This document shows, one piece after another, positions 1 through 8,635 of a DNA stretch of 64,000 nucleotides. The stretch's first letter is position 1. Each line of letters opens with the position of its first letter. The position numbers and the translations under genes are program-made. The DNA is from an uncultured Lachnospiraceae bacterium (GTDB lineage Bacteria > Bacillota > Clostridia > Lachnospirales > Lachnospiraceae), in contig CAPQSW010000014.1 in NCBI GenBank assembly GCA_948688495.1, forward strand, positions 8,297 to 72,296. Reading direction: 5' to 3'. The notes under the pieces are model-generated. The model did not search any database. It had not been told where the DNA came from and saw only the letters and a list, made by a program, of their open reading frames with translations.

Positions 1-438
1 GACCAGATTCAGAAGCTTTCTGAGCAGTCAAACGATTCTACCAAGTATATTGATAATATTGTGAACGATTTGATGCGTGAATCGAACAAGACCGTCACCT
101 TTATGCATGAGACAAAAGGCGTGATACTTGAGCAGAGTAAGCAGCTTTCTTATACGGAGGAACAGTTTTCTACCATATATGAGGATATTGAGGTTATAAA
201 ACGGGCGGTGACTGCTATTTATGATATGGTAAAGAATGTGGATGAGGAGAGGCTTTCCGTTGTGGAGGCAGTGCGCAATCTCTCAGATATTGCGGAGGGA
301 AATGCTGCAGGAACAGAACAGACGCTGGCATCTACGGAGCTTGTAAAGGAGATGGTAAAGGATATATCGGATGTGTCGGATGCGTTGATAGATGTTATGA
401 ATGATATAGAAAAGAGCGTGGGCGGATTCACAATTTGA
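1..438 (+). CDS. Methyl-accepting chemotaxis protein, C-terminal fragment (cut by window edge)
   Basis: The reading frame is open from base 1 and ends with a stop at 436-438, so the 5' part lies outside the window. About 145 residues are visible. They are rich in Glu, Ser, Val and Ala and read as a long amphipathic helix, including a stretch of the type QTLASTELVKEMVKDIS, as expected for the C-terminal helix of an MCP signalling domain. The protein ends in VGGFTI. The conserved hairpin tip of the MCP domain is not in the visible part, so the call rests on the helical composition and on similarity to the C-terminal helix of the complete MCP at 5.6 kb. A strong hairpin follows the stop codon. 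A second GTG at 61 is internal and not a credible start. Confidence 0.7.
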   Translation, partial: DQIQKLSEQSNDSTKYIDNIVNDLMRESNKTVTFMHETKGVILEQSKQLSYTEEQFSTIYEDIEVIKRAVTAIYDMVKNVDEERLSVVEAVRNLSDIAEGNAAGTEQTLASTELVKEMVKDISDVSDALIDVMNDIEKSVGGFTI

Positions 439-473
439 TGCGGACGCCTTTAACATATGGTAATAAAGCTTTA

Positions 474-519
474 AACAGGCTGCTGTGCGAATTGTAAAAA
501 TGCACAACAGCCTGTTTTC
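474..519. terminator. Bidirectional terminator between MCP fragment and aroA
   Basis: A 15-bp stem with one mismatch (474-488 against 502-516) encloses a 13-base loop. It is followed by a T-run on the plus strand, and A-rich sequence precedes it for the minus strand. It sits between two convergent genes and can serve both. Confidence 0.8.
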
Positions 520-545
520 TGCATATGTTTCAGGGATGGGGCCAG

Positions 546-1856
546 TTAATCTGCAAGGGAGAGAATATCTTCAAAAAAGGATGGGTAGGAAATTGCAGCG
601 CATTTCTTATCATCCAACGTTGTCTCACCAGAGGCGTTCAGTCCTGCAATGGTAAATGCCATGGCAATCCGGTGGTCCTGGTGTGTGTGGATTTGCGCTC
701 CATGCAGCTGTCTTCCGCCTTTTATTGTCATACCATCATCAGAAGGTGTGACAGAGGCGCCCATAGCGCTTAAATTCTCTGTGATTACGGCAATCCGGTC
801 AGATTCTTTTACTTTTAATTCCTGAGCGTCCTTTATTGTGGTAGTGCCCTCGGCAAACGCTGCCATCACAGCAAGGATTGGTATTTCATCAATCAGGGTG
901 GGGATCATTTCACCATCAATGACTGTGCCATGCATAGAACTGCTTTTTACAAGAATATCGGCAACCGGCTCTCCAGAGACGGTTCTTTCATTTATTAGGG
1001 AGAGGTTTCCTCCCATTGCGTGCACTGCTGTTATGATACCGCTGCGCGTTGGGTTAATGCCGACATTTTTAATTAAGAGTTCTGAATGGGGGGTGAGCAG
1101 GCCGAGGGCAATAAAATAAGCAGCCGACGAGATGTCCCCAGGTACATGGATATTCTGTCCTTCAAGCTTAGGCTCGGGCTTTATGGAGGCAGTCGTGCCA
1201 TCCGAAGTAACTTCCGCCCCAAAACCAGATAGCATCAGCTCGGTATGGTTTCTTGAGAGTACCGGTTCTGTGATGCTTGTTATGTCTTCGGCATAGAGCC
1301 CGGCAAGGAGGACTGCTGATTTTACCTGGGCAGAAGCTACCGGGGAATTATAGTGGATTCCATGCAATTTCCCGCCGCGTACGGTAAAAGGTGCGCAGCC
1401 GGAATCGGTCGTTTGTAAAGACGCAGGGAAAGAACTTGGGTTCCAACTGGAAAATTCTGCGCCCATTTGTGTGAGGGGGGTAAAAATGCGTTTCATGGGA
1501 CGTTTGCGGATGGAGTCATCGCCGTCTAAGGTGCTTTCAAAATGTTGCCCTGCAAGGATTCCAGAAATGAGCCGTGTGGTGGTGCCGCTGTTTCCCACAT
1601 TAAGAATCTTAGAAGGCGCTGTCAGGCCATGAAGCCCCTTTCCATGAATAACGATATGTGAGTTCTGGTTCTCGATGGAAATGCCAAGCTTCTGAAAGCA
1701 GGAAATGGTGGACAGGCAGTCTGCACCTTGCAGAAAGTTGGTGACCATAGTGGTCCCTTTGGAAATGGCGCCAAACATGATGCTTCTATGGGAAATGGAT
1801 TTATCACCGGGAACTGACAGTTCTCCGTGAAAAGCGTACTTATCTGTAATCTGCAT
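546..1856 (-). CDS. aroA: 3-phosphoshikimate 1-carboxyvinyltransferase (EPSP synthase)
   Basis: It transfers the enolpyruvyl group of PEP to shikimate-3-phosphate, the sixth step of the shikimate pathway, in the cytoplasm. At 436 residues it has the usual family length. The N-terminal substrate-binding motif PGDKSISHR lies at residues 16-24, and NSGTTTRL follows near residue 90. KVKESDR and the HQDHRIAM motif appear near the C-terminus. The start is supported by GAGGT about 8 bases upstream. It lies 52 bp downstream of tyrA on the same strand and is probably cotranscribed with it. The combination NSGTTTRL and KVKESDR resembles the Gram-positive group of the family; I cannot judge glyphosate sensitivity from this. 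Confidence 0.97.
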   Translation of the reverse strand: MQITDKYAFHGELSVPGDKSISHRSIMFGAISKGTTMVTNFLQGADCLSTISCFQKLGISIENQNSHIVIHGKGLHGLTAPSKILNVGNSGTTTRLISGILAGQHFESTLDGDDSIRKRPMKRIFTPLTQMGAEFSSWNPSSFPASLQTTDSGCAPFTVRGGKLHGIHYNSPVASAQVKSAVLLAGLYAEDITSITEPVLSRNHTELMLSGFGAEVTSDGTTASIKPEPKLEGQNIHVPGDISSAAYFIALGLLTPHSELLIKNVGINPTRSGIITAVHAMGGNLSLINERTVSGEPVADILVKSSSMHGTVIDGEMIPTLIDEIPILAVMAAFAEGTTTIKDAQELKVKESDRIAVITENLSAMGASVTPSDDGMTIKGGRQLHGAQIHTHQDHRIAMAFTIAGLNASGETTLDDKKCAAISYPSFFEDILSLAD

Positions 1857-1908
1857 AAATGTTACCTCGTTTCTAATTTAATTATCTCATCCGATTATGA
1901 ATATCCCC

Positions 1909-3000
1909 CTATTCGTATACCGTATAACGGTATTGCCGCAATAAGGTAACGGCTTTTTTTCTTGCTTTTTCCTCATAAAATTCCATATGGAGCACACCGT
2001 CCAAAAACTCCCGGTTATGGATAATGCCGATATTCTTAATACTGATCCCGTGGCTGGATAGGATTGTGGCGAGGGCGGCAATTCCACCTGCTTCATCTAC
2101 CATATCGCAATAGATTTCATATACCTTGGGCAGTGGGCCGGCATTTGTAATCGTGAGTGAATCACGGTAGTCCTTTGCACTCTGGAAGAAGTCAAACAAT
2201 TCATTGCTGCCGGATTCTGAGATGAAATCCCGTGTTTTTTCCAGGGAATGGATAAACATGGTGATTAATTTTAATATCTGTTCCCGGTTTGTAAGGCAGA
2301 TTTGCTGCCACATTACGGGGGAGGAGGATGCAATTCTCGTAATGTCCCGAAATCCTCCAGCAGCTACCTTTTTCATGGTTTGTGTCTCATCATCAATCTC
2401 CTGTACCAGATTGACAAGGCTGGAAGCCAGGATATGCGGAAGATGGCTGATGGAGGCGGTAATAAAATCATGCAACTGGTAGTCCAGCACCATAGTGATT
2501 GCCCCCAGGGAGCTGATAAATGATCGAAATTCTTCTACGGATGCTGTATCAACTTCGGGCGTCGGTGTGAGGATATAATAGGCGTTTTCCAAAAGATAGG
2601 GGGTTGCGTGTTCGTATCCGTTTTTCTCAGAACCAGCCATAGGATGTCCGCCGATGAAAAAGGGGGTGAGTTCTGCGGGAAGCGATTCATGGATAGAACT
2701 CTTAACGCTGCCAACATCTGTTATAATGCAATTTTTTCCGGCAAAACCAGACAGTTTTGCAAGAAATTCCGTATTTTTTTGAACGGGAGCGCATAAAAAG
2801 ATATATCTGCATCCGGCAAAATCTTCGCTCAAATCCGAAAAAGCATGAGAGATAACAGATTCTTCCATTGCAAGCCTTAAGGCAGTTGTATTTAAATCAT
2901 GTGCGATCAATTGGATGTCTGGATATATGCGGTGGATGGTCTTGGCAATGGAGCCGCCGATAAGTCCAAGGCCGATAAAGCCGATTTTTTCAGGTATCAT
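1909..3000 (-). CDS. tyrA: Prephenate dehydrogenase with C-terminal ACT domain
   Basis: It oxidatively decarboxylates prephenate to 4-hydroxyphenylpyruvate in tyrosine synthesis. The Rossmann dinucleotide motif GLGLIGGS begins at residue 10, and the GGHPMAGSEKNGYEHA motif typical of the family lies near residue 125. The C-terminal 70 or so residues have the pattern of an ACT regulatory domain, which often gives tyrosine feedback inhibition. A longer frame opens at 3111, but the ATG at 3000 is preceded by GGAGG at good spacing and begins directly at the Rossmann strand, so I use 3000 (363 residues). It leads aroA on the same strand. A promoter-like TTGACT-17-TACCAT lies upstream. Confidence 0.95.
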   Translation of the reverse strand: MIPEKIGFIGLGLIGGSIAKTIHRIYPDIQLIAHDLNTTALRLAMEESVISHAFSDLSEDFAGCRYIFLCAPVQKNTEFLAKLSGFAGKNCIITDVGSVKSSIHESLPAELTPFFIGGHPMAGSEKNGYEHATPYLLENAYYILTPTPEVDTASVEEFRSFISSLGAITMVLDYQLHDFITASISHLPHILASSLVNLVQEIDDETQTMKKVAAGGFRDITRIASSSPVMWQQICLTNREQILKLITMFIHSLEKTRDFISESGSNELFDFFQSAKDYRDSLTITNAGPLPKVYEIYCDMVDEAGGIAALATILSSHGISIKNIGIIHNREFLDGVLHMEFYEEKARKKAVTLLRQYRYTVYE

Positions 3001-3034
3001 AATTGCCTCCGTGATATAAAAATTATCTTTATTT

Positions 3035-3063
3035 ATGGTAAGGGAAAAGGGAAAAAAAGTCAA
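3035..3063 (-). promoter_or_regulatory. Possible tyrA-aroA promoter
   Basis: On the minus strand, TTGACT (3058-3063) is followed after exactly 17 bp by TACCAT (3035-3040), 35 bases ahead of the tyrA start. The -35 box is good and the -10 box is weak. Confidence 0.4.
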
Positions 3064-3177
3064 CACTTGCGGTTTGCAGTGGGTGTCTATAAATATGTAA
3101 CATGCGATCATGGTTCGCCCATAATTTTGGCGATGCTTGAACCGTTACACAAATATTGTAAAATTTGAATAAAAAGG

Positions 3178-3206
3178 TTGTAAATTTCTAAAAATTTTAG
3201 TAAAAT
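3178..3206 (+). promoter_or_regulatory. Promoter of the EF-G paralogue
   Basis: TTGTAA (3178-3183) and TAAAAT (3201-3206) are separated by 17 bp in a very AT-rich stretch. The -10 box lies 38 bases before the start codon at 3244. Confidence 0.6.
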
Positions 3207-3243
3207 ATAGACATTAAAATAATTTGTATTGGAGGAAGCTATT

Positions 3244-5334
3244 ATGAACGTTTACACCACTGATAAAATAAGAAACGTAGCTCTGTTAGGACACGGCGGC
3301 AGCGGAAAGACGACTTTGGTGGAAGCAATGGCGTATCTATCCGGTATCACCAAGCGGATGGGCAAAGTCACGGATGGGAATACCATCAGCGACTACGACA
3401 AAGAAGAAACCAAGCGTCTTTTTTCTATTAATACTTCTATAGTACCTGTAATTTGGGAGGATACTAAAATTAACTTACTGGATACGCCAGGTTATTTCGG
3501 ATTTGTAGGAGAGGTGGAGGAAGCAGTCAGTGTTGCTGATGCAGCCATTATTGTAGTATCCGGTAAGAGCGGTGTGGAAGTTGGGACCCAGAAAGCATGG
3601 GATATCTGTGAGAAATACAAAATCCCGCGTATGGTCTATGTGACAGAGATGGATGATGATAACGCAAGTTTTCGTCAGGTAGTGGAGGATTTACAGGAGA
3701 TGTATGGAAAGAAGATAGCGCCTTTCCATCTTCCAATCCGTGAGAATGAGAAGTTTGTAGGTTATGTCAATGTGGTGGCTCAGACTGGTAACCGTTGGAA
3801 TGATAAGGGAGAAGTGGTGGAAGCGGAAATTCCTGACTATTCTAAGAATAACCTGGAAATCTGCCGCGAGGCGTTGATGGAAGCAGTTGCAGAGACCAGC
3901 GAGGAATTTATGGACAGGTATTTTTCCGGGGAAGAATTTTCTGAATTTGAGATCCGTTCCGCGCTGCGCACGAATGTAGTGGATGGAAGCATCGTACCCA
4001 TCTCAATGGGGTCAAGCACGCTGGTACAGGGTGTTTATACATTATTGGATGATATTATCAAGTACCTTCCAAGTCCAGAGAAGCGTCCATGCAAAGGCGT
4101 CAACATGAAGACGAACGAAGTATTTGATGGCGATTATGATATTGCAAAGCCCAAGAGTGCCTACATATTTAAGACAATTGCAGACCCGTTTATCGGTAAA
4201 TATTCTTTAATCAAAGTAAATTCCGGTGTATTGAAGACGGACGATGTATTGTATAATGAGGAGAAAGGCCAGGAGATGAAAGTCGGCAAACTCTATGTTA
4301 TGCGTGGCAATAAGTCTGAGGAAGTGCCGGAACTTCATGCAGGCGATTTGGGCGCATTGGCGAAGCTGACAAAATCAACCACACGCGACACTTTGTCTAC
4401 GAAGGCAGCGCCTGTTATGTATGGAAAGACACAGATTTCTACGCCGTATACATATATGCGCTATAAAACCAAGAATAAAGGCGATGAGGATAAGGTATCC
4501 CAGGCATTACAGAAGTTGATGCAGGAGGATCTGACCCTGAAAGTTGAGAATGACAGCGCGAATGGTCAGACCCTGATTTATGGTATTGGTGACCAGCATC
4601 TGGAAGTAGTAGTGAGCAAGCTTGCAGAACGTTACAAGGTAACGATTGAACTTAGCCGGCCTAAGATTGCCTTCCGTGAGACGATCCGTAAGAAATCTGA
4701 TGTAGAATATAAGTATAAGAAGCAGTCTGGCGGACATGGACAGTATGGACATGTCAAGATGACATTTGAGCCAAGTGGTGATTTGGAGACGGCCTATGAA
4801 TTTGAGCAGCAGGTTGTAGGAGGTGCTGTGCCCAAGAACTATTTCCCGGCAGTAGAGAAAGGACTGCAGGAGTCTGTATTAAAAGGACCGATGGCAGCAT
4901 ATCCCGTGGTAGGTGTCAAGGCTGTACTCTACGATGGCTCTTACCATCCAGTAGATTCTTCTGAGATGGCATTTAAGATGGCAACCATCCAGGCATTTAA
5001 GAAGGGAATTATGGAAGCTTCTCCAGTGTTATTAGAGCCAATTGCAACGATGAAGGTCGTTGTGCCGGATAAGTATACAGGAGATGTCATGGGTGATTTA
5101 AATAAGCGCCGCGGCCGCGTGCTGGGCATGAATCCGGCAGAACCGGGCAAAACAGAAATTGTCGCAGATGTACCCTATATGGAGATTTATGGTTATATGA
5201 CAGATCTGCGTTCTATGACAGGTGGGAGCGGACTGTTCTCCTATGAATTTGCACGGTATGAGCAGACACCGTCTGATATTCAGGAGAAGGAGGTAGAAGC
5301 AAGAAAGAATAAACTGGATAACGGAGACGAATAA
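3244..5334 (+). CDS. Elongation factor G-like GTPase (EF-G2 type paralogue)
   Basis: A 696-residue translational GTPase with all five EF-G domains by length and motif order. The P-loop GHGGSGKT is at residues 16-23. The G3 motif reads DTPGY (80-84) where canonical EF-G has DTPGH, so the catalytic His is a Tyr. The G4 motif reads TEMD (134-137) where NKxD is expected. Domain IV carries the conserved GGHGQYGHVK stretch. These changes place it with the EF-G2-like group of paralogues whose role is unclear, rather than the housekeeping factor of the str operon. The start is the ATG with GGAGG 7 bases upstream; an earlier in-frame TTG at 3229 overlaps that ribosome site and is unlikely. It is monocistronic, with its own promoter and terminator. 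Confidence 0.9.
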   Translation: MNVYTTDKIRNVALLGHGGSGKTTLVEAMAYLSGITKRMGKVTDGNTISDYDKEETKRLFSINTSIVPVIWEDTKINLLDTPGYFGFVGEVEEAVSVADAAIIVVSGKSGVEVGTQKAWDICEKYKIPRMVYVTEMDDDNASFRQVVEDLQEMYGKKIAPFHLPIRENEKFVGYVNVVAQTGNRWNDKGEVVEAEIPDYSKNNLEICREALMEAVAETSEEFMDRYFSGEEFSEFEIRSALRTNVVDGSIVPISMGSSTLVQGVYTLLDDIIKYLPSPEKRPCKGVNMKTNEVFDGDYDIAKPKSAYIFKTIADPFIGKYSLIKVNSGVLKTDDVLYNEEKGQEMKVGKLYVMRGNKSEEVPELHAGDLGALAKLTKSTTRDTLSTKAAPVMYGKTQISTPYTYMRYKTKNKGDEDKVSQALQKLMQEDLTLKVENDSANGQTLIYGIGDQHLEVVVSKLAERYKVTIELSRPKIAFRETIRKKSDVEYKYKKQSGGHGQYGHVKMTFEPSGDLETAYEFEQQVVGGAVPKNYFPAVEKGLQESVLKGPMAAYPVVGVKAVLYDGSYHPVDSSEMAFKMATIQAFKKGIMEASPVLLEPIATMKVVVPDKYTGDVMGDLNKRRGRVLGMNPAEPGKTEIVADVPYMEIYGYMTDLRSMTGGSGLFSYEFARYEQTPSDIQEKEVEARKNKLDNGDE

Positions 5335-5345
5335 GGAAATATTGT

Positions 5346-5408
5346 TACAGTTCAGCCATACCCATATAGGAATGAGTATATGGTGGAGGCTGGACTGTAG
5401 TTTTTATT
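5346..5408 (+). terminator. Terminator after the EF-G paralogue
   Basis: A long stem of about 23 bp with a few mismatches pairs 5346-5368 with 5377-5399. It is followed by GTTTTTATTT. Confidence 0.8.
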
Positions 5409-5566
5409 TATTGAAAAATACTTTAATACGCTAAATCGACAAAGCATTTTTCTGCAAGAAAAAGGACGTTAAAGCGGGCATGTCCGCTTTATTCACAGAG
5501 AAAGGACCGCGCTGGATACGCTGTGTGTCAAGGTACAGAGTAGCAGAGGGGTGAAAGGTATTAGTT

Positions 5567-7765
5567 ATGAAGAAAACGAAGAATCAAGAAGCAAGCAGTA
5601 AGAATCAACAAAACAGAAAGGGAAAATGGAGCATAGGAGAATGGAAGCGTCTGTACCATGAGAGCATAAAGGGAAAGATTACCGTGTCAGTATTGGCATT
5701 AGTAGTGATTTCCCTGTCGGTTCTGGGTATTATTTCCAGCGTGCTGAATAATATCAGTACAAATTCCACTCTGGAACGGAATATGAATGCAACGGCACGT
5801 GTCTCAGCAGAGCGTGTGGAATGGGAGATAACCTCCTATAAGAATCTTGCAGAAGATTTGGGGATGACAGCACGTCTTGCCAATGAGTCTGCAGAATTGG
5901 AGGAAAAGAGGGCGATTGTCGATGAACGCGTCAAAGTGAATGGACTTATATCTGGAGATATTCTTGACAGCACGGGAACCAGTATTTTTACTGGGGAAAA
6001 TTACGCCGATACGGATTATTTTCAGGTGGCAATGCTGGGATCGAGTTTTATCACCGAACCTATTATCAGTGAGGACCAGTCATCCATGGAAATTAGGATA
6101 GCGGCGCCTTTGTGGAAGGAAGGAATCCATGGTACGGAAGTTGTGGGCGCCGTTTATCTGATACCGGAGGAGAATTTCCTGAATGATATTATGGTTGCGG
6201 TCAATGTAAGCGCGAATGGTTCGGCGTATATGTTAGACGGTGAAGGGAATGTAATCGCCCATAAGAATATTGACTTGGTTAAAATGAAAGATAACAGTAT
6301 CAAGGATGCTGAGACAAATTTCAAATTAAAGCCGGTGGCTAGGCTGGAGAAGAAAATGATTGCTGGAGAATCGGGGTTTGGTACTTACCGTTATGGAGGT
6401 AAGAAGAAGATTATGGCTTACACCCCGATAGAGGAAAGCAGTGACTGGAGTATCGCCATTACCGCGCCGATTTCTGATTTCAACACCGAGACAGTAATCG
6501 GAGTGATTATCACGATTTTAATTGTAGTCATTTCCATTATTATAGCGGTATTCATGGTGCGCAGGCTTGCCGATAACATTGGAACGCCTATCCATCAGTG
6601 TGCCAAACGTTTAAAGGCCCTGGCAAAAGGGGATCTGCATACGGAGGTGCCGCAGATTAGCAGCAGGGACGAGACGTTGGTTCTTGCAAAAGCGACCCAG
6701 AATATTGTATCGGATATGCAGACCATTATCGGGGATGTGGACTATATTCTGGGAGAGATGAGTGATAATAACTTTGGGGTTTATTCCAGGGCAAGGGAAG
6801 CCTATATCGGAGATTTTAAGGGCATACTTGAAGCAGTCCGCAAGATAAAATATTCGCTCAGCGACACGATAAACCATATTAAGGATTCTTCGGAACAGGT
6901 TGGAATAGGTTCCACCCAGCTGGCGGACGGCGCACAGTCTCTGGCAGAAGGGGCGACCGACCAGGCAGCGTCTATTGAGGAACTCCTGGCAACTGTAAAT
7001 GATGTTGCAGAGCAGGTACAGAGAAATACGGAAAATGCTGTTTCCACCAGCAAAAAGGCAATAGAGATCGGAGAACAGGCAAACACCAGCAGTTCATATA
7101 TCGCGGAAATGACGAGGGCAATGGAGAAAATCAGCGATGCTTCCGTACAGATTGAGAATATCATCCAGACGATAGAGGAGATTGCGGACCAGACGAATCT
7201 GTTATCCCTGAATGCTTCTATAGAAGCAGCAAGAGCAGGGGAAGCAGGACGGGGATTTGCGGTAGTGGCAGGAGAGATTGGCCATCTGGCAGATCAGTGT
7301 ACAGCATCCGTGGAGGATACAAGAAAGCTGATCCAGGCTGCATTGAACGAGGTAGAGAGCGGTAACCGGATTGCAGATGAAATGGCAAAGGCACTGCAGG
7401 GTGTGATAGATGGTATGGATGAGATTGTGAAGGCTGTGGAGGCCGTGGCGGAAAATTCCAACGAGCAGAATGAGTCCATGAAACAGGTCAATGACGCAAT
7501 TGAGATTATTTCAGAAGTTGTACAGACTAACTCGGCTGCAGCAGAGCAGACTTCAGCTACCAGCCAGGAGTTGTCAGCCCAGGCAACAGAATTAAATGAT
7601 ATGATTGATAAATTCCGCTTGGATGAGGGGGAAGCAGGCGCGGAGACGGTGGAAGAAGACCATGTATTGGAAGTGGAAGACCATGCACTGGAAGAAGAAA
7701 ACTATGAACCTATAGAAGAAAACTATGAACCTGTAGAAGAAATTGCGAAAGAAGATATGGAATAA
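5567..7765 (+). CDS. Methyl-accepting chemotaxis protein, membrane-bound with extracytoplasmic sensor
   Basis: A complete 732-residue chemoreceptor. A basic N-terminal tail precedes TM1 (about residues 38-60). An extracytoplasmic region of about 250 residues has the pattern of a Cache-type ligand domain, including the stretch around GENYADTDYFQ. TM2 is at about 310-335. HAMP-like sequence and the MCP signalling domain follow. The conserved hairpin tip, with EIADQTNLLSLNASIEAARAGE split over about residues 540-560, is intact. The end is an acidic, repeated tail rich in Glu, Asp, His and Tyr, with no NWETF-type CheR/CheB tether. The ligand cannot be told from sequence. The start at 5567 follows a GGTGAAAGG ribosome site and is the only good one near TM1. 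Confidence 0.93.
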   Translation: MKKTKNQEASSKNQQNRKGKWSIGEWKRLYHESIKGKITVSVLALVVISLSVLGIISSVLNNISTNSTLERNMNATARVSAERVEWEITSYKNLAEDLGMTARLANESAELEEKRAIVDERVKVNGLISGDILDSTGTSIFTGENYADTDYFQVAMLGSSFITEPIISEDQSSMEIRIAAPLWKEGIHGTEVVGAVYLIPEENFLNDIMVAVNVSANGSAYMLDGEGNVIAHKNIDLVKMKDNSIKDAETNFKLKPVARLEKKMIAGESGFGTYRYGGKKKIMAYTPIEESSDWSIAITAPISDFNTETVIGVIITILIVVISIIIAVFMVRRLADNIGTPIHQCAKRLKALAKGDLHTEVPQISSRDETLVLAKATQNIVSDMQTIIGDVDYILGEMSDNNFGVYSRAREAYIGDFKGILEAVRKIKYSLSDTINHIKDSSEQVGIGSTQLADGAQSLAEGATDQAASIEELLATVNDVAEQVQRNTENAVSTSKKAIEIGEQANTSSSYIAEMTRAMEKISDASVQIENIIQTIEEIADQTNLLSLNASIEAARAGEAGRGFAVVAGEIGHLADQCTASVEDTRKLIQAALNEVESGNRIADEMAKALQGVIDGMDEIVKAVEAVAENSNEQNESMKQVNDAIEIISEVVQTNSAAAEQTSATSQELSAQATELNDMIDKFRLDEGEAGAETVEEDHVLEVEDHALEEENYEPIEENYEPVEEIAKEDME

Positions 7766-7793
7766 AATTACCAACAAAATATGATATTGACAC

Positions 7794-7845
7794 AGGAAAG
7801 GCCCGGCAAAACTGCATATACAGTTTCGCCAGGCTTTTCCTTTTG
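7794..7845. terminator. Bidirectional terminator between MCP and SOD-like gene
   Basis: A stem of about 21 bp with a few mismatches (7794-7814 against 7821-7841) and a 6-base loop is followed by a T-rich run on the plus strand. The two flanking genes converge here. Confidence 0.85.
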
Positions 7846-7854
7846 TATTAGTTC

Positions 7855-8376
7855 CTATCTTATACCCTGGATGGTGCCGCAGGCAATTTTATCCCCAGAA
7901 TTACCGGAAGGCTGCGTCGTAAAATCATCCGGCTTGCTGTGAATAATGATGGTCCTGCCTATTAAGTCTGCGATGGTAAAGCGGTCTGTAACATACATCA
8001 TCCATGCCATGCCCTGGTTTCCGAACAGTGGCGGCATATCGCCTGCATGTTCCGGGTGCGGGCAGGAATAGGGATTGTAATGCTGTCCGGCGTCGGCAAA
8101 GGGATCCTGTTCATTTCCAGTACAGGAATCTCCCTCGTGGATGTGGAAACCGAAGATATCAGCCTCGCAGTCCGATTGGGAGGCGGGGAGACCATAAATT
8201 TCAGCGTTGACAAGTACGCCGGTTTCAACAGGATAGAAGCGGACGATGCCGTTTATCTCACCATTTCCCGGATTGCCGGTAATCTCTGCATAGGCAGCCG
8301 GCATATGGTAAAGGGCCGTTTGAAGAAAGTACAGTCCTGGATTTTCATAGGCCTTGTTTATATTTGAATGAGACAT
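7855..8376 (-). CDS. Cu/Zn superoxide dismutase-family protein, no signal peptide
   Basis: A 173-residue protein with the full metal-ligand set of Cu/Zn SOD. His78 and His80 (FHIHEG), bridging His99 (GQHYNP), His107, His110 and Asp113 (HAGDMPPL), and His146 (IIIHSKPDD) are all present. Cys85 and Cys166 match the family disulfide. The arginine that guides superoxide in classical enzymes is a lysine here (Lys163 in SGDKIACG), and the zinc loop is short. There is no signal peptide or lipobox, so a cytoplasmic location is inferred, which is unusual for bacterial SodC. RBS AGGAG lies upstream of the ATG at 8376. A dismutase role is likely but activity is not assured. Confidence 0.88.
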   Translation of the reverse strand: MSHSNINKAYENPGLYFLQTALYHMPAAYAEITGNPGNGEINGIVRFYPVETGVLVNAEIYGLPASQSDCEADIFGFHIHEGDSCTGNEQDPFADAGQHYNPYSCPHPEHAGDMPPLFGNQGMAWMMYVTDRFTIADLIGRTIIIHSKPDDFTTQPSGNSGDKIACGTIQGIR

Positions 8377-8516
8377 GGAAATCTCCTGAAATTAGTTTTG
8401 TTACTTTTATAGTATTGTGTTTGTGGAAATTTGTGATTTTTCTAATTTAGAAAGGATAAAGAAATATTTTATGACGGAATTGTTATAGCATATAGGTGCG
8501 AAAACTGCAATTAAAC

Positions 8517-8544
8517 TTGACAAAACCGTGCTGTGTGATAGAAT
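8517..8544 (+). promoter_or_regulatory. leuS promoter
   Basis: TTGACA (8517-8522), a 16-bp spacer and TAGAAT (8539-8544). The 5' leader would be about 85 bases. It carries no T-box motif such as AGGGTGG, unlike many Firmicutes aminoacyl-tRNA synthetase genes. Confidence 0.7.
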
Positions 8545-8635
8545 TTACGTAGCAATTCAGACCCTCATGGGGAATGGATGGTTTCGAATTTACATTGTTG
8601 TTTATAATCATATAGAAAACCTAGGAGGATAAAAC

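Noticed and set aside
546..1856. Plus-strand frames opposite aroA, and many similar frames opposite other genes
   Set aside because: They are antisense shadows of confident genes, with no RBS and no recognisable product.
5471..5490. Small hairpin AAAGCGG/CCGCTTT before the MCP gene
   Set aside because: Seven bp and no T-run; no evidence of a terminator or riboswitch.
8580..8596. T-arm-like GGTTTCGAATTTAC resembling a tRNA
   Set aside because: No acceptor stem, D-arm or anticodon arm can be placed around it; it lies in the leuS leader.
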